From: Scytonema sp. UIC 10036
Lineage (GTDB): Bacteria; Cyanobacteriota; Cyanobacteriia; Cyanobacteriales; Nostocaceae
Direction of reading: 5' to 3'
Length of the DNA: 64,000 nt
Assembly (NCBI RefSeq): GCF_009725235.1
Contig: NZ_WJFC01000024.1
Span: 35,833-99,832, forward strand
Positions 54,547 to 62,823 of the stretch are shown in pieces. Numbering within the stretch: position 1 is the first letter of the stretch; each line of letters begins with the position of its first letter. The position numbers and the translations under genes are program-made. Under the pieces are notes generated by a model. That model had not been told where the DNA came from and did not search any database. It saw only the letters and a program-made list of their open reading frames with translations.

Positions 54547-54867
54547 TTAGTTTATCAATGCATTACGACCTTGAAGAGGGACAAGGGCTTGATGTAAAAC
54601 ACTAGGCTTAGCATTAAGATAAACTTCACTACGGTTACTTTCATTGTATCCAACAACAATTGCCCCTACTAATGCACCGATCTCCGGATACATTTCCTCT
54701 GTCATCTCACCTTCGTCCAAAAAGTCAGGTATTTTGATTAACCCTTTCACGACTGACTCACCAATATTGACAAAAACCCCAAAAGGTGTGTGGTGCTCGA
54801 CTTTACCTTGTACAAACTGACCAAGCTTGTACTCTGACTTAACTTGCTCCCAGGTATTACTGTTCAT
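54547..54867 (-). CDS. S1-domain RNA-binding protein
   Basis: 106 aa, one S1 domain: YKLGQFVQGKVEHHTPFGVF, then VNIGESVVKGLIKIPDFLDE. It probably binds single-stranded RNA. It lies 5 bp after the frameshifted gene at 54873-55281 on the same strand, so the two look like a pair, possibly toxin and immunity (inference). Between 54231 and 54546 I see no gene. Confidence 0.75.
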   Translation of the reverse strand: MNSNTWEQVKSEYKLGQFVQGKVEHHTPFGVFVNIGESVVKGLIKIPDFLDEGEMTEEMYPEIGALVGAIVVGYNESNRSEVYLNAKPSVLHQALVPLQGRNALIN

Positions 54868-54872
54868 GGTGC

Positions 54873-55281
54873 TTATTGTGGCTTAAGTACACGTGGAAAT
54901 TTGTTGAGGACTGAAAATAGTTTTTGAGGGATGATCACCTCAACTCGCTCACGACCTCCTTTTTGATCGTAGCGATACTCTAGAGGTTTGAAATACTCCT
55001 CGTAAGTTAGTTTATCTATCACAACTTCAAAGGATGCCTTCCTTGTAGCTTTGATTGTATTCTTCTGCAATACTTCTGTCGTTAGGTCCAGCAAAGTAAC
55101 AATTTCCGTCAGCGTAGGGAGGATTATATGGAAAATCAACTGGTTGAAAGCCTTCCTTGAGTAGTTTTTGACCCTTGCGTTTCTGAGGTGCTTTATAGAT
55201 TGTTACTGTTTCTCCTTGATTTACTAAAACCATTGCAGTCGCAACAATTTGTCGATCGTGCATTTCGGCGATGGTATACAA
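54873..55281 (-). pseudogene. two-frame gene joined by CTT TGA with an upstream SD-like run
   Basis: Frame 1 from ATG 55281 reads MYTIAEMHDRQIVATAMVLV ... YNQSYKEGIL then TGA (55027-55029). The +1 frame continues EVVIDKLTYEEYFKPLEYRY ... to 54873, about 135 aa in total. The junction is AAGGAAGG-CATC-CTT-TGA, very like the RF2 recoding site. The protein (GFQPVDFPYNPPYADGNCYF) loosely resembles small toxin/ADP-ribosyltransferase-like domains, low confidence. Either a frameshift mutation or programmed +1 shift. Confidence 0.55.
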
Positions 55282-55341
55282 ACGATAATCTGTTAAATTA
55301 CACTGACGTTATCATCTTTGTAAATCGATAGCAATAATTCC

Positions 55342-55587
55342 TTGACGTGTATTAGTTCTAATTCGCCCAAACCAAAGTTTTGTATCTTGTGTATGAAGTT
55401 TTATCTAAAAATTATCCGAGAATATTTTGAGCAAAGCTTAAATCTTTCTCGAACTCAGAATGACAAAGCAAACGAACTGCGATCGCTACTAGGTTTGATT
55501 CCGCTTTATCATCGCCAGAAACCTGAGAATAAAGCAGTAGCCAACAATACACTACAGCAAGCGATGGTTGTCATGAGTACTTGTTGA
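55342..55587 (+). pseudogene. possible TPR-protein tail
   Basis: 81 codons; YFEQSLNLSRTQNDKANELR looks like one TPR helix pair. No credible start or length. The rest of 55282-55831 has no gene; it ends with the motif at 55730. Confidence 0.2.
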
Positions 55588-55729
55588 CAAATTCTGGCTG
55601 TCAGTCGGGCGCATCTAGCAAAAAATATCAACGTCAGAATGGGCATTACAGCTTAGTTTTTGCCAACTTATAGTTGTCAGTTTTGTCATCTTTTACTTGT
55701 TGTCCCATAAATTGTAGCCCCAAATGATT

Positions 55730-55755
55730 GCATATCCTCCCAAAAGCTGGAAATA
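55730..55755 (+). promoter_or_regulatory. CHAT-island motif upstream of the metacaspase
   Basis: GCATATCCTC...GAAATA, 20-base offset; 76 bp before the ATG. Confidence 0.7.
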
Positions 55756-55831
55756 TACAGCTTTGATACTACTTAAGTATTAAAGTACAAAACCTAACAT
55801 CATTCACATTCAACTCAAAATCCAAAATCTT

Positions 55832-58108
55832 ATGACATACATCAAACGCCGTCAATTTCTGCAATTCGCTAGTTCTGCTTTAGCAACAGTTGGTATAAGC
55901 CAATTGGACATCATGCGCCAATCCGAACAATACGCTAAAGTTGTAGCACAAAATACATCCCGCAAATTGGCATTACTGGTAGGGATTGATGAGTATAAAA
56001 ATAACATCACACCATTAGAAGGATGTAAAAATGATGTTTTGTTGCAACGCGAGTTACTAACTCACCGCTTTGGTTTTAACGACAAAGATATTCTGACTTT
56101 GACTAATGCACAAGCAACACGCCAAGGTATCTTACAGGCTTTTGAACAACATTTAATCGACCAAGCTAAACCGGGCGATGTGGTAGTATTTCATTATTCA
56201 GGGCATGGTTCAAGAGTACAAGATAAAGACCGTGATACGCCGGATGGGCTTAACGGTACCCTTGTTCCCTTCGATAGTTCTTTACCTCCTAATGGTGGTG
56301 TAGTTCAGGACATTATGGGGCATACCCTATTTTTACTCATGCATGCATTAAAAACCGAAAATGTCACCGTCGTCCTAGATAGTTGTTACTCTGGTGCAAC
56401 CAAACGAGGTAATTTAATAGTGCGTTCCCGCGATGGAGGAAGTAACTTTTTGCCCAGTCCCGCAGAGTATGAACAACAGCGTAAATTGCTTGCAAAAACC
56501 GGACTTTCACCACAAGAGTTTATCAACCAACGAAAAAAAAATGTTGCCAAGGGTATTGTAATTACTGCTGCTAAACGTGACCAAGAAGCCCTTGAAACCA
56601 GAACAAGTGACTTTAGTGCTGGAGCTTTTACTTACGCATTAACTCAACATCTTTGGCAACAAATAGGGGATGAATCTTTTAGTAAAACTTTTGTGAATGT
56701 TCGTGAAAGCACTCAAGAAATCATCTGGAATCAAGAAGGAGCCGGTGAGCGTCAGATACCAGAAATAGAGCAAAATTTGCGACAAAATTCAAATACATCA
56801 ATATATCATTCCACTCTCAAAGCACTTCCAGCAGAAGCTGTTGTCACAGATGTTAATGGCGATGAAGTAAATTTATGGTTGGGTGGGATACCTTCACAAA
56901 GTTTAGAAGGATTTAATGAAAAAGCGGTTTTTACAGTAGTAGATGCAAATGGTCAAGGACGGGGACAGGTTCAAATTTCATCCCGTCAAGGATTGACAGC
57001 TAAAGGTAGATTGCTTGGCACTACACGTACCCAATTACAAAAAGGTACACTTTTACAAGAACGTATCCGCACTATCCCCAAAGATTTAACTTTAAAAATT
57101 GGACTAGATGATACTTCTTTAGATAGCAACACTATAAAACAAGCCAAACAAACACTACAAGCAATTAGGCGCATTGAAGTACTACCCCTTGAAAAAAGTC
57201 AAGTACATTATATTTTTGGTCGCATGACCAAAACAAAATACCAAGAACTACAACAAAAACGGATGCCAAATTTGCCTCCTGTCGGTAGTTTCGGACTATT
57301 TTCACCAACATTAGATGAAATCATCTCTACTTCCTTTGGCGATACAAAAGAAACTGTAATCAACGCAGTGGAACGCTTACAACCGAAACTAAAATCATTT
57401 CTAGCAGCCAAAATAGTTAAAGATATACTTGGCAATACAAATACATCAAAAATAAATATAACAGCTTCAATGGTTGTTGCTGGAAATCAAAAACTACTTG
57501 CCGAAACTTTCACAACTCGTAGTATTCAACAAAATATAGGAGTCGGAAATCGTCCACAACCAACAAAACCAATAAAATTTTCTGATTTAGGTGTGCCAAA
57601 ATTACCTGTAGGAATGAAAATAGCCTTCCAAATTCAAAATAATGAATCTGCACCCCTCCACGTTAGTATTTTAGGCATAGACAGCACCGGAAGAATGGAC
57701 GTTATTTTCCCTTACGATCGCTCAGAGGGTGCGACAATAATACAACCAAGGCAAAAACTTTTAATTCCTCAACCACCCGAACCAGGGGAAAATCCTACCA
57801 CCTTTGATATTTCAGAACCACTTGGTTTTGGAGAAGCAGTTATAATTGCCAGCAATGCGCCGTTACGTGATTTTATAGATGTAATAAAAACGTTAGCAAA
57901 TACCAGAGGAATAGGCAATCAACGTAGTCCAATACCAAATATTACTGGAGACGAATTTTTAGATTTAACTAATAGTTTACTAGATGATTTAGACAGAAGC
58001 ACACGCGGGACAACTGGTAATGAAAATACACAGCTTCCTCCAGATACTCTTGGAAGTGATGCTACCAAGTTAGCTGTAATGTCAATTCCATTTGAGGTTG
58101 TTGCTTAA
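55832..58108 (+). CDS. Tat-exported metacaspase (orthocaspase) with DUF4384
   Basis: 758 aa. Twin-arginine signal: YIKRRQFLQFASSALATVGI. Peptidase C14 domain ~45-320 with the dyad His125 (FHYSGHGS) and Cys185 (VVLDSCYSGAT), both intact. The C-terminal ~620-720 is DUF4384 (MKIAFQIQNNESAPLHVSIL). Metacaspases cleave after Arg/Lys and need calcium (family knowledge). Export by Tat means it folds first in the cytoplasm, then acts in the periplasm with the TPR-CHAT proteins. Shares the island motif. Confidence 0.92.
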   Translation: MTYIKRRQFLQFASSALATVGISQLDIMRQSEQYAKVVAQNTSRKLALLVGIDEYKNNITPLEGCKNDVLLQRELLTHRFGFNDKDILTLTNAQATRQGILQAFEQHLIDQAKPGDVVVFHYSGHGSRVQDKDRDTPDGLNGTLVPFDSSLPPNGGVVQDIMGHTLFLLMHALKTENVTVVLDSCYSGATKRGNLIVRSRDGGSNFLPSPAEYEQQRKLLAKTGLSPQEFINQRKKNVAKGIVITAAKRDQEALETRTSDFSAGAFTYALTQHLWQQIGDESFSKTFVNVRESTQEIIWNQEGAGERQIPEIEQNLRQNSNTSIYHSTLKALPAEAVVTDVNGDEVNLWLGGIPSQSLEGFNEKAVFTVVDANGQGRGQVQISSRQGLTAKGRLLGTTRTQLQKGTLLQERIRTIPKDLTLKIGLDDTSLDSNTIKQAKQTLQAIRRIEVLPLEKSQVHYIFGRMTKTKYQELQQKRMPNLPPVGSFGLFSPTLDEIISTSFGDTKETVINAVERLQPKLKSFLAAKIVKDILGNTNTSKINITASMVVAGNQKLLAETFTTRSIQQNIGVGNRPQPTKPIKFSDLGVPKLPVGMKIAFQIQNNESAPLHVSILGIDSTGRMDVIFPYDRSEGATIIQPRQKLLIPQPPEPGENPTTFDISEPLGFGEAVIIASNAPLRDFIDVIKTLANTRGIGNQRSPIPNITGDEFLDLTNSLLDDLDRSTRGTTGNENTQLPPDTLGSDATKLAVMSIPFEVVA

Positions 58109-58278
58109 ATAAATACACAGCATAGATAGAACTGTTTATTGAGCGATAGACTCTCAATAGTAGACTCTATGCGATCGATACATTCAAAGATGTTGCTCAA
58201 GTACAGGCGATCGTCTCTCATAACGCCACAGCCGATCGCAATACTTTATCTCTAATCAAATTATGTAGAGTTTCTGGT

Positions 58279-58491
58279 TCAGTTACATTTCCCAAATTCT
58301 TGCAAAATCGCCTCAATAGTTGCCTTAAGTTGGGGCAAATTCTGCTCAATCGCGCCCCAAACTCGATTTAAATTCACCTTTAAATAATCATGAATCAGTA
58401 CATCTCTAAAACCTGCTACGGGACTTCCAAGGTACATCTGGATAAGCTGCGCCTGTCGAAAGATGCAGTCTAATGCTTGCTTCTGAGGCAT
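58279..58491 (-). pseudogene. HepT-like (DUF86) toxin, truncated
   Basis: 70 aa. FRDVLIHDYLKVNLNRVWGA holds the R-x(4-6)-H-x-Y motif of HepT, which in studied pairs is silenced by MntA AMPylation. The N-terminal half (~50 residues) is replaced by other sequence and no MntA gene is nearby. Confidence 0.65.
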
Positions 58492-58503
58492 TAGAACTAA
58501 TCC

Positions 58504-58935
58504 CTATTTAAATGGATTAACAATCTCAAGCTGCCCAGACACCACTATTCCATCCTGCATATCTTCGGAATATAGAATGACAGCTTTCGCATAGAGTGCG
58601 CTAGAGACAATCAGACTATCCCAAAATGAAAAATTGTAGCGACCTCGAAGTTCACTAGCTTGAATTAGAATATCATAGTTGAATACTATGACATCGCAAC
58701 TGTCATAAAATTCCTGAACGACTTGGTGAATATAGTCTTCTCCAAACCCAGCTTTTTTGATTAAATTTGCACATACTTCGTTGAGCACTTGAGTACTGAT
58801 AACTAAATTCTCATTTTTTATAACTTCAACCGCCAAGTGCCGTTTTCTCAAACGTTCCTCAGTCGATAGTTTCATGTCGTCGGCTAACCAATACAGCCAC
58901 ACATTGGAATCAACAAAGCATCCTGATTGACTCAT
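58504..58935 (-). CDS. PIN-domain toxin (VapC-like)
   Basis: 143 aa. CFVDSNVWLYWLADD supplies the first PIN Asp, ISTQVLNEVCANLI the Glu, SFWDSLIVSSALYA the second Asp pair. Overlaps its antitoxin gene by 4 bases. Complete. Confidence 0.88.
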   Translation of the reverse strand: MSQSGCFVDSNVWLYWLADDMKLSTEERLRKRHLAVEVIKNENLVISTQVLNEVCANLIKKAGFGEDYIHQVVQEFYDSCDVIVFNYDILIQASELRGRYNFSFWDSLIVSSALYAKAVILYSEDMQDGIVVSGQLEIVNPFK

Positions 58936-59156
58936 AATTTGCGATCGTAAACTTCTTCCCGAGTTAAGAAACCCTCTACTTCAACTGGATTTCGAGCAAG
59001 TTCAGCAAAAAATCCGTTTGGTGAAATTCGTTTTTTCCTTGCTTTCTTCATGACCACCACTTTGACAAAATCAGCGTCTTGAACATCTTCCTGGTATGCT
59101 TGAGGAATTTCAATAATACCGTTTTTTACAATAACCTGAAACTCAACTGACTCCAT
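58932..59156 (-). CDS. antitoxin of the PIN pair
   Basis: 74 aa. MESVEFQVIVKNGIIEIPQA is an AbrB/VapB-like beta-hairpin start, followed by a basic linker and an acidic C-terminus that would bind the toxin. First gene of the pair. Confidence 0.7.
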   Translation of the reverse strand: MESVEFQVIVKNGIIEIPQAYQEDVQDADFVKVVVMKKARKKRISPNGFFAELARNPVEVEGFLTREEVYDRKL

Positions 59157-59220
59157 ATTTCAAACCTTTACTTCTAGACCATCTCTATCGGCTGTATTCC
59201 AATTGTATAATAGAAAAACC

Positions 59221-59302
59221 CAACGCTACGTATTGGCGACGTGACGAACATCAACCATTTGAAGTTTATAAATTGGTAGATGGTCACTATCAGCTACAGA
59301 AC
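59221..59302 (+). pseudogene. Uma2-family nuclease fragment
   Basis: The frame reads YWRRDEHQPFEVYKLVDGHY QLQNG, the strand-rich core of Uma2 (DUF820) proteins, then fuses at 59301 to leader copy 3. Both sides of the original gene are missing. Confidence 0.55.
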
Positions 59303-59610
59303 GGAATTTTTTCTATTATAAAGGATTGCCTAGCCCAACGCTTGAGGCTGAACACAGCAACCCTGTCAGCAGAAAGAGAAAAACTCAGTACCAAAGAGAC
59401 TTATTTGGTTTTTCTTCACAATATCTTTACTTTCCAAATGACTATCAGTGTTTGTACGGTATATCTCCTCAAAGTATCGTAACTATGCTGGGGTTAATTT
59501 TTGATTTTGCATAAATTTTGCATAACCTGGTTTGTCCTCAGAAATACAAGAGATTGAACAAGCGATCGCCTGTAGCCATACAAGAGGAGTGACCAATGTC
59601 TAACCGTTAA
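59301..59610 (+). repeat. leader copy 3: orphan TPR-CHAT promoter
   Basis: Near-identical to 26847-27141 for its full length. It ends with ATG TCT AAC CGT TAA (59596-59610), so the gene body is lost after four codons. Confidence 0.85.
59520..59546 (+). promoter_or_regulatory. CHAT-island motif, orphan copy 3
   Basis: GCATAACC...GAAATA, 21-base offset, within leader copy 3. It would drive the PARIS-like remnant if active. Confidence 0.5.
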
Positions 59611-59640
59611 TTACTGGGGTATCGCTCGAATTATATTACT

Positions 59641-60327
59641 TGCATCGCTATACACTTTGCCGGACGTTACTACGCACGCAGCTTGTTAGAAACCGATCCT
59701 ACGGTGCGTTCTGAGTTTTCTAAGCTACCTGGTATTTTTTGGTTTGACCAGTTCCGCAATCTTGGTGTGACGCCGCAACCAGAAGAAAACGGTACAAGTG
59801 CAGGGCGAGTGAGTATCGGGAAATCTACAAGCGGTCGCATATCTTTTGAAGTGGGCGTGGCGAGGCTGCGTAAGTACCTCAACGGGTGGAAATTTGCTCA
59901 ACTGACTCGTACTTCTACTGTAGATTACTTGACACAATTAGAAAACTTATATACTAAGATTTTCCCCGGACGCACCTTTGCAGGTGTCGAACCAATGCCT
60001 GGAGTTGATTCCCCAACACCCGAAGATTACTACTTTCTTATTGATGATGGAAATCGCTCATATGACTTAGTTGAAATGTCAGCCGGAGAACAGTCAGTAT
60101 TTCCGATTCTCTACGAGTTTATACGCCAGCAAATTGCCTACTCAGTCGTATTAATTGATGAAATTGACCTCAACCTTCATCCGCCTGCGGCACAGTTGTT
60201 AGTGCGCCAACTTCCCAAACTCTGTCAAACTTGTCAGTTTATCGTGACAACTCATAATGATGCTGTTAGCGACGTAATTGGTGAGGGCGATACTTATCGG
60301 TTGCTTGGGGGTTCGTTGTGCCTGTAA
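59641..60327 (+). pseudogene. AAA ATPase of a PARIS-like system (AriA), 5'-truncated
   Basis: About 228 residues from FAGRYYARSLLETDPTVRSE; no proper start, Walker A absent. SAGEQSVFPILYEFIRQQIA is an ABC-like signature, VVLIDEIDLNLHP the Walker B with adjacent Glu, FIVTTHNDAV the switch His: the C-terminal half of an AAA_15/21 ATPase. The overlapping TOPRIM-like gene downstream is the AriA-AriB arrangement of PARIS defence. Its 5' end was lost at the leader junction. Confidence 0.65.
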
Positions 60328-60653
60328 ATATTTTATACTGTGAGGGTGTTGCGAAAAGCCCCGATGTACGTGTTATTTCTGCTATTGTCCCTCCTGGCTG
60401 TGTAGTGCGACCAATCGGTAGCAAGCAAGGTTTCGCTCAACGGATACTGGGTGGGAAAGACGTGCGGACTGGTTCAACAATTGCGGGACTGAGAGATCGT
60501 GATTTTGATGATGATGATTCTTCGCCAAGCGCTCATCCCAGAAACTGGTACATCACGGATGGGGGTACGCAGGTTCCCTTAGGTTGGTACTGGGAGCGCA
60601 AAGAGATTGAAAATTACGGTTCTTGCGTACTTAGTGGGCTAAATTATCAATAA
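60318..60653 (+). pseudogene. TOPRIM/DUF4435 nuclease of a PARIS-like system (AriB), 3'-truncated
   Basis: Overlaps the ATPase by 10 bases. ILYCEGVAKSPDVRVIS has the TOPRIM Glu, AGLRDRDFDDDD the DxD. The reading reaches ERKEIENY, then passes into the left end of a MITE at 60618 and stops. The C-terminal part of the nuclease is gone, so the system is dead. Confidence 0.65.
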
Positions 60654-60804
60654 GCTTCGTATCTGAACCTGATTGTATGGGATTTCAATGCGGTGATTAA
60701 GTGCTTTATGGATCGATCTAGCTTAGATAATGCTTAAAAAGCTGATTACACAAAGCTCTCAAAAAAGTTTTAGATAAAATTAGCCCACTAAGTACGGAAG
60801 AACC
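60618..60804. mobile_element. 187-bp MITE with 27-bp terminal inverted repeats
   Basis: Left end GGTTCTTGCGTACTTAGTGG (to 60645), right end (60778-60804) its complement with about two mismatches. No coding capacity. It interrupts the AriB-like gene. A solo similar end is at 23979-24008. No clear target duplication is seen. Confidence 0.8.
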
Positions 60805-60873
60805 ACCATTACCCCGACGCTCAATAATTCTGTAGTAAACAGGACGTACAATCGTAGTGCTAAAATCTGACAT
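60805..60873 (-). pseudogene. module gene (iii), N-terminal remnant
   Basis: From ATG 60873: MSDFSTTIVRPVYYRIIERR then GNG, the first 23 codons of the family at 25539 and 27816, cut by the MITE right end. Confidence 0.75.
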
Positions 60874-60901
60874 ATTTCATTACAAATAATCGTCACAATT
60901 T

Positions 60902-61153
60902 CTAAAAACCTGCTTCAATTGTTTCAATATCCTGGGATAAATCTGCTTCATTATAATGACGTTCAATCTTATGTTGCCCCAAAAGTTTCTGAAATTCCCA
61001 TATAGATAAGTTAGCCAAGTGACGCGCTTGACTAAAGGTAAAAATATTCTGCATATATAACTGTAGGGCTAATTCCTGACGGATAGCCTGTTCACCTTGA
61101 TTTAAGGAATCGGGTGATATTTCCAAGTTGATTGGCTGAATAAATTGACTCAT
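60902..61153 (-). CDS. UPF0175 family protein (antitoxin-like)
   Basis: 83 aa: a helical pattern with ELALQLYMQNIFTFSQARHL and ANLSIWEFQKLLGQHKI, the UPF0175 HTH. Usually the antitoxin of a DUF3368 PIN toxin; none follows here, so it is an orphan. Confidence 0.8.
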   Translation of the reverse strand: MSQFIQPINLEISPDSLNQGEQAIRQELALQLYMQNIFTFSQARHLANLSIWEFQKLLGQHKIERHYNEADLSQDIETIEAGF

Positions 61154-61255
61154 TTATCATCAACCCTGAACAACTCTCAAAGCTTACACATCAACTTTAA
61201 CAAAAATTTCTGATACAAATGCACGCTCGGTGAGAAATACAGTGGTTTCCCAGTC

Positions 61256-61498
61256 ACGAGTCCAGAAATCAGCAACCAGGTAGCAAGTGGGAAATATGCG
61301 TTATCTGAAGAAGTCGTCCTAGCAGCTTTACAAACATTTGCAGAGCGCAATCGTATTTATAAGGGACGATTTGAAGAATTGCAACAGGAAATCGCCATTG
61401 GTGTAGAAGCATCTTTACGGGAAGAAGTTATTGATGGCGAAACTTTGTTCAGCCACCTGCAACAGAAAATACAACAGCGTCGGGAGCAAGCTTATTAG
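61256..61498 (+). pseudogene. ParD-like antitoxin, start lost
   Basis: VASGKYALSEEVVLAALQTF, then LREEVIDGETLFSHLQQKIQ: a ribbon-helix-helix ParD antitoxin. No start codon precedes it in frame before a stop, so the first residues have decayed. Confidence 0.55.
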
Positions 61499-61573
61499 CC
61501 AATGAGTAATATTTGTTAGTTTACGAAGTTTTCCAATTAATAATTATTTAATATTTTCTCGTCCAATTAAAGG

Positions 61574-61648
61574 GGAATTGAAATACTAAGGGTAGTGAGT
61601 GGTTATCGGGATCTTAGTGCTTTGTTTGAAGAACTAGAGGATAAATAA
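61574..61648 (+). pseudogene. ParE-like toxin, C-terminal remnant
   Basis: GIEILRVVSGYRDLSALFEE then LEDK-stop, typical for the end of ParE toxins, directly after the ParD remnant. The body of the toxin is missing. Nothing else is seen in 61499-61695. Confidence 0.5.
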
Positions 61649-61695
61649 TGGAATTTCAGTCGTTAATCGAAATCTTGATGCTTCAATAGAGTGAT

Positions 61696-62607
61696 ATGGA
61701 TTTACCTATTGTTTATCATCCCGATTACGTTGCCCCATTACCCGAAGGTCATCGCTTCCCGATGCCCAAGTTTAAATTACTTTACGATCTGCTACTCCAT
61801 GATGGTGTCGCACAAAAAGAACAATTTCATACCCCCTCGCGCCCACCGCAGGAATTTATCGAGTTAGTTCACACTACAGAGTACGTTCAAGCTTACATCG
61901 AAGGGACTTTGGATGCCAAAGCGCAACGGCGTATCGGCTTACCTTGGAGTCCAGCACTCGTCAATCGTACCTGTGTGGCGGTTGGCGGTACCATTCTCAC
62001 CGCCCAACTCGCACTTGAGAACGGTTTGGCTTGCAATACCGCAGGCGGAACTCACCATGCTTTTCCCAGTTATGGCTCTGGTTTTTGCATTTTCAACGAT
62101 TTAGCGATCGCAGCCCGCGTGTTACAAAAACTCGGTTTTGTTCAAAAAATTCTGATTGTAGATCTAGATGTGCATCAAGGAGATGGCACTGCTTTTATTT
62201 TTCAAGAAGATGATAGAGTGTTTACTTTCTCAATGCACTGTGAAGTCAATTTCCCCGGTACAAAACAGAAAAGCGATTTAGATGTTCCTTTACCAGTGGG
62301 AATGGAAGATGATGATTACTTACAAACATTAGCAAATTATCTACCAGATTTGTTATCTGATGTCAAGCCCGATCTCGTATTTTACGACGCTGGTGTTGAC
62401 CCTCACATAGGTGACAGATTGGGAAAATTAGCACTCACCGATACAGGCATTTTTCGGCGTGAAATGCAGGTTTTGAGTACCTGCGTTGCAGCTGGTTACC
62501 CTACCGCCTGTGTCATTGGCGGTGGTTACGCTGACGATATGAAATCCCTAGTATGGCGTCACTCCCTCGTGCATCGTGCTGCTAGCGAAGTATATCGTAT
62601 TGGATAG
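61696..62607 (+). CDS. histone deacetylase / acetylpolyamine amidohydrolase family
   Basis: 303 aa. Zn and active-site motifs: GGTHHAFPSYGSGFCIFNDL (His-His pair), IVDLDVHQGDGTAF (DxH metal ligands), YDAGVDPHIGDRLG (third ligand). The family removes acyl groups from lysines, polyamines or related amides; the bacterial substrate is not predictable. Cytosolic, monocistronic. Confidence 0.92.
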   Translation: MDLPIVYHPDYVAPLPEGHRFPMPKFKLLYDLLLHDGVAQKEQFHTPSRPPQEFIELVHTTEYVQAYIEGTLDAKAQRRIGLPWSPALVNRTCVAVGGTILTAQLALENGLACNTAGGTHHAFPSYGSGFCIFNDLAIAARVLQKLGFVQKILIVDLDVHQGDGTAFIFQEDDRVFTFSMHCEVNFPGTKQKSDLDVPLPVGMEDDDYLQTLANYLPDLLSDVKPDLVFYDAGVDPHIGDRLGKLALTDTGIFRREMQVLSTCVAAGYPTACVIGGGYADDMKSLVWRHSLVHRAASEVYRIG

Positions 62608-62627
62608 TGGTTAGTTGTTGGTTGTTA

Positions 62628-62735
62628 GTTGTTGGTATCTACTAACCACTAACCACTAACCACTATCCACTATCCACTAACCACTATCCACTATCCACTA
62701 TCCACTATCCACTATCCACTAACCACTAACCCCTA
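62628..62735. repeat. heptamer STRR tract
   Basis: Runs of CCACTAT and CCACTAAC heptamers, preceded by an inverted TGGTTAGTTGTTGG tract. Short tandemly repeated sequences of this type are a hallmark of heterocystous cyanobacteria. It fills most of the 216-bp gap. Confidence 0.9.
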
Positions 62736-62823
62736 CTTGTTAAGTAACTCAAACGTATGATGCAGAAATTTAGTGATTCCAGATACAATCTAGGAGTATG
62801 GAGAGCCGAGGGGAATAATTAAG

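Noticed and set aside
58140..58260. Possible gene fragment between the metacaspase and the HepT remnant (reads YTFKDVAQVQAIVSHNATAD)
   Set aside because: Looks protein-like for ~30 codons but I cannot tie it to a family, and there is no start.
62628..62735. Possible CRISPR or origin iterons in the CCACTAT tract
   Set aside because: Heptamers are adjacent without spacers, typical STRR of heterocystous cyanobacteria.
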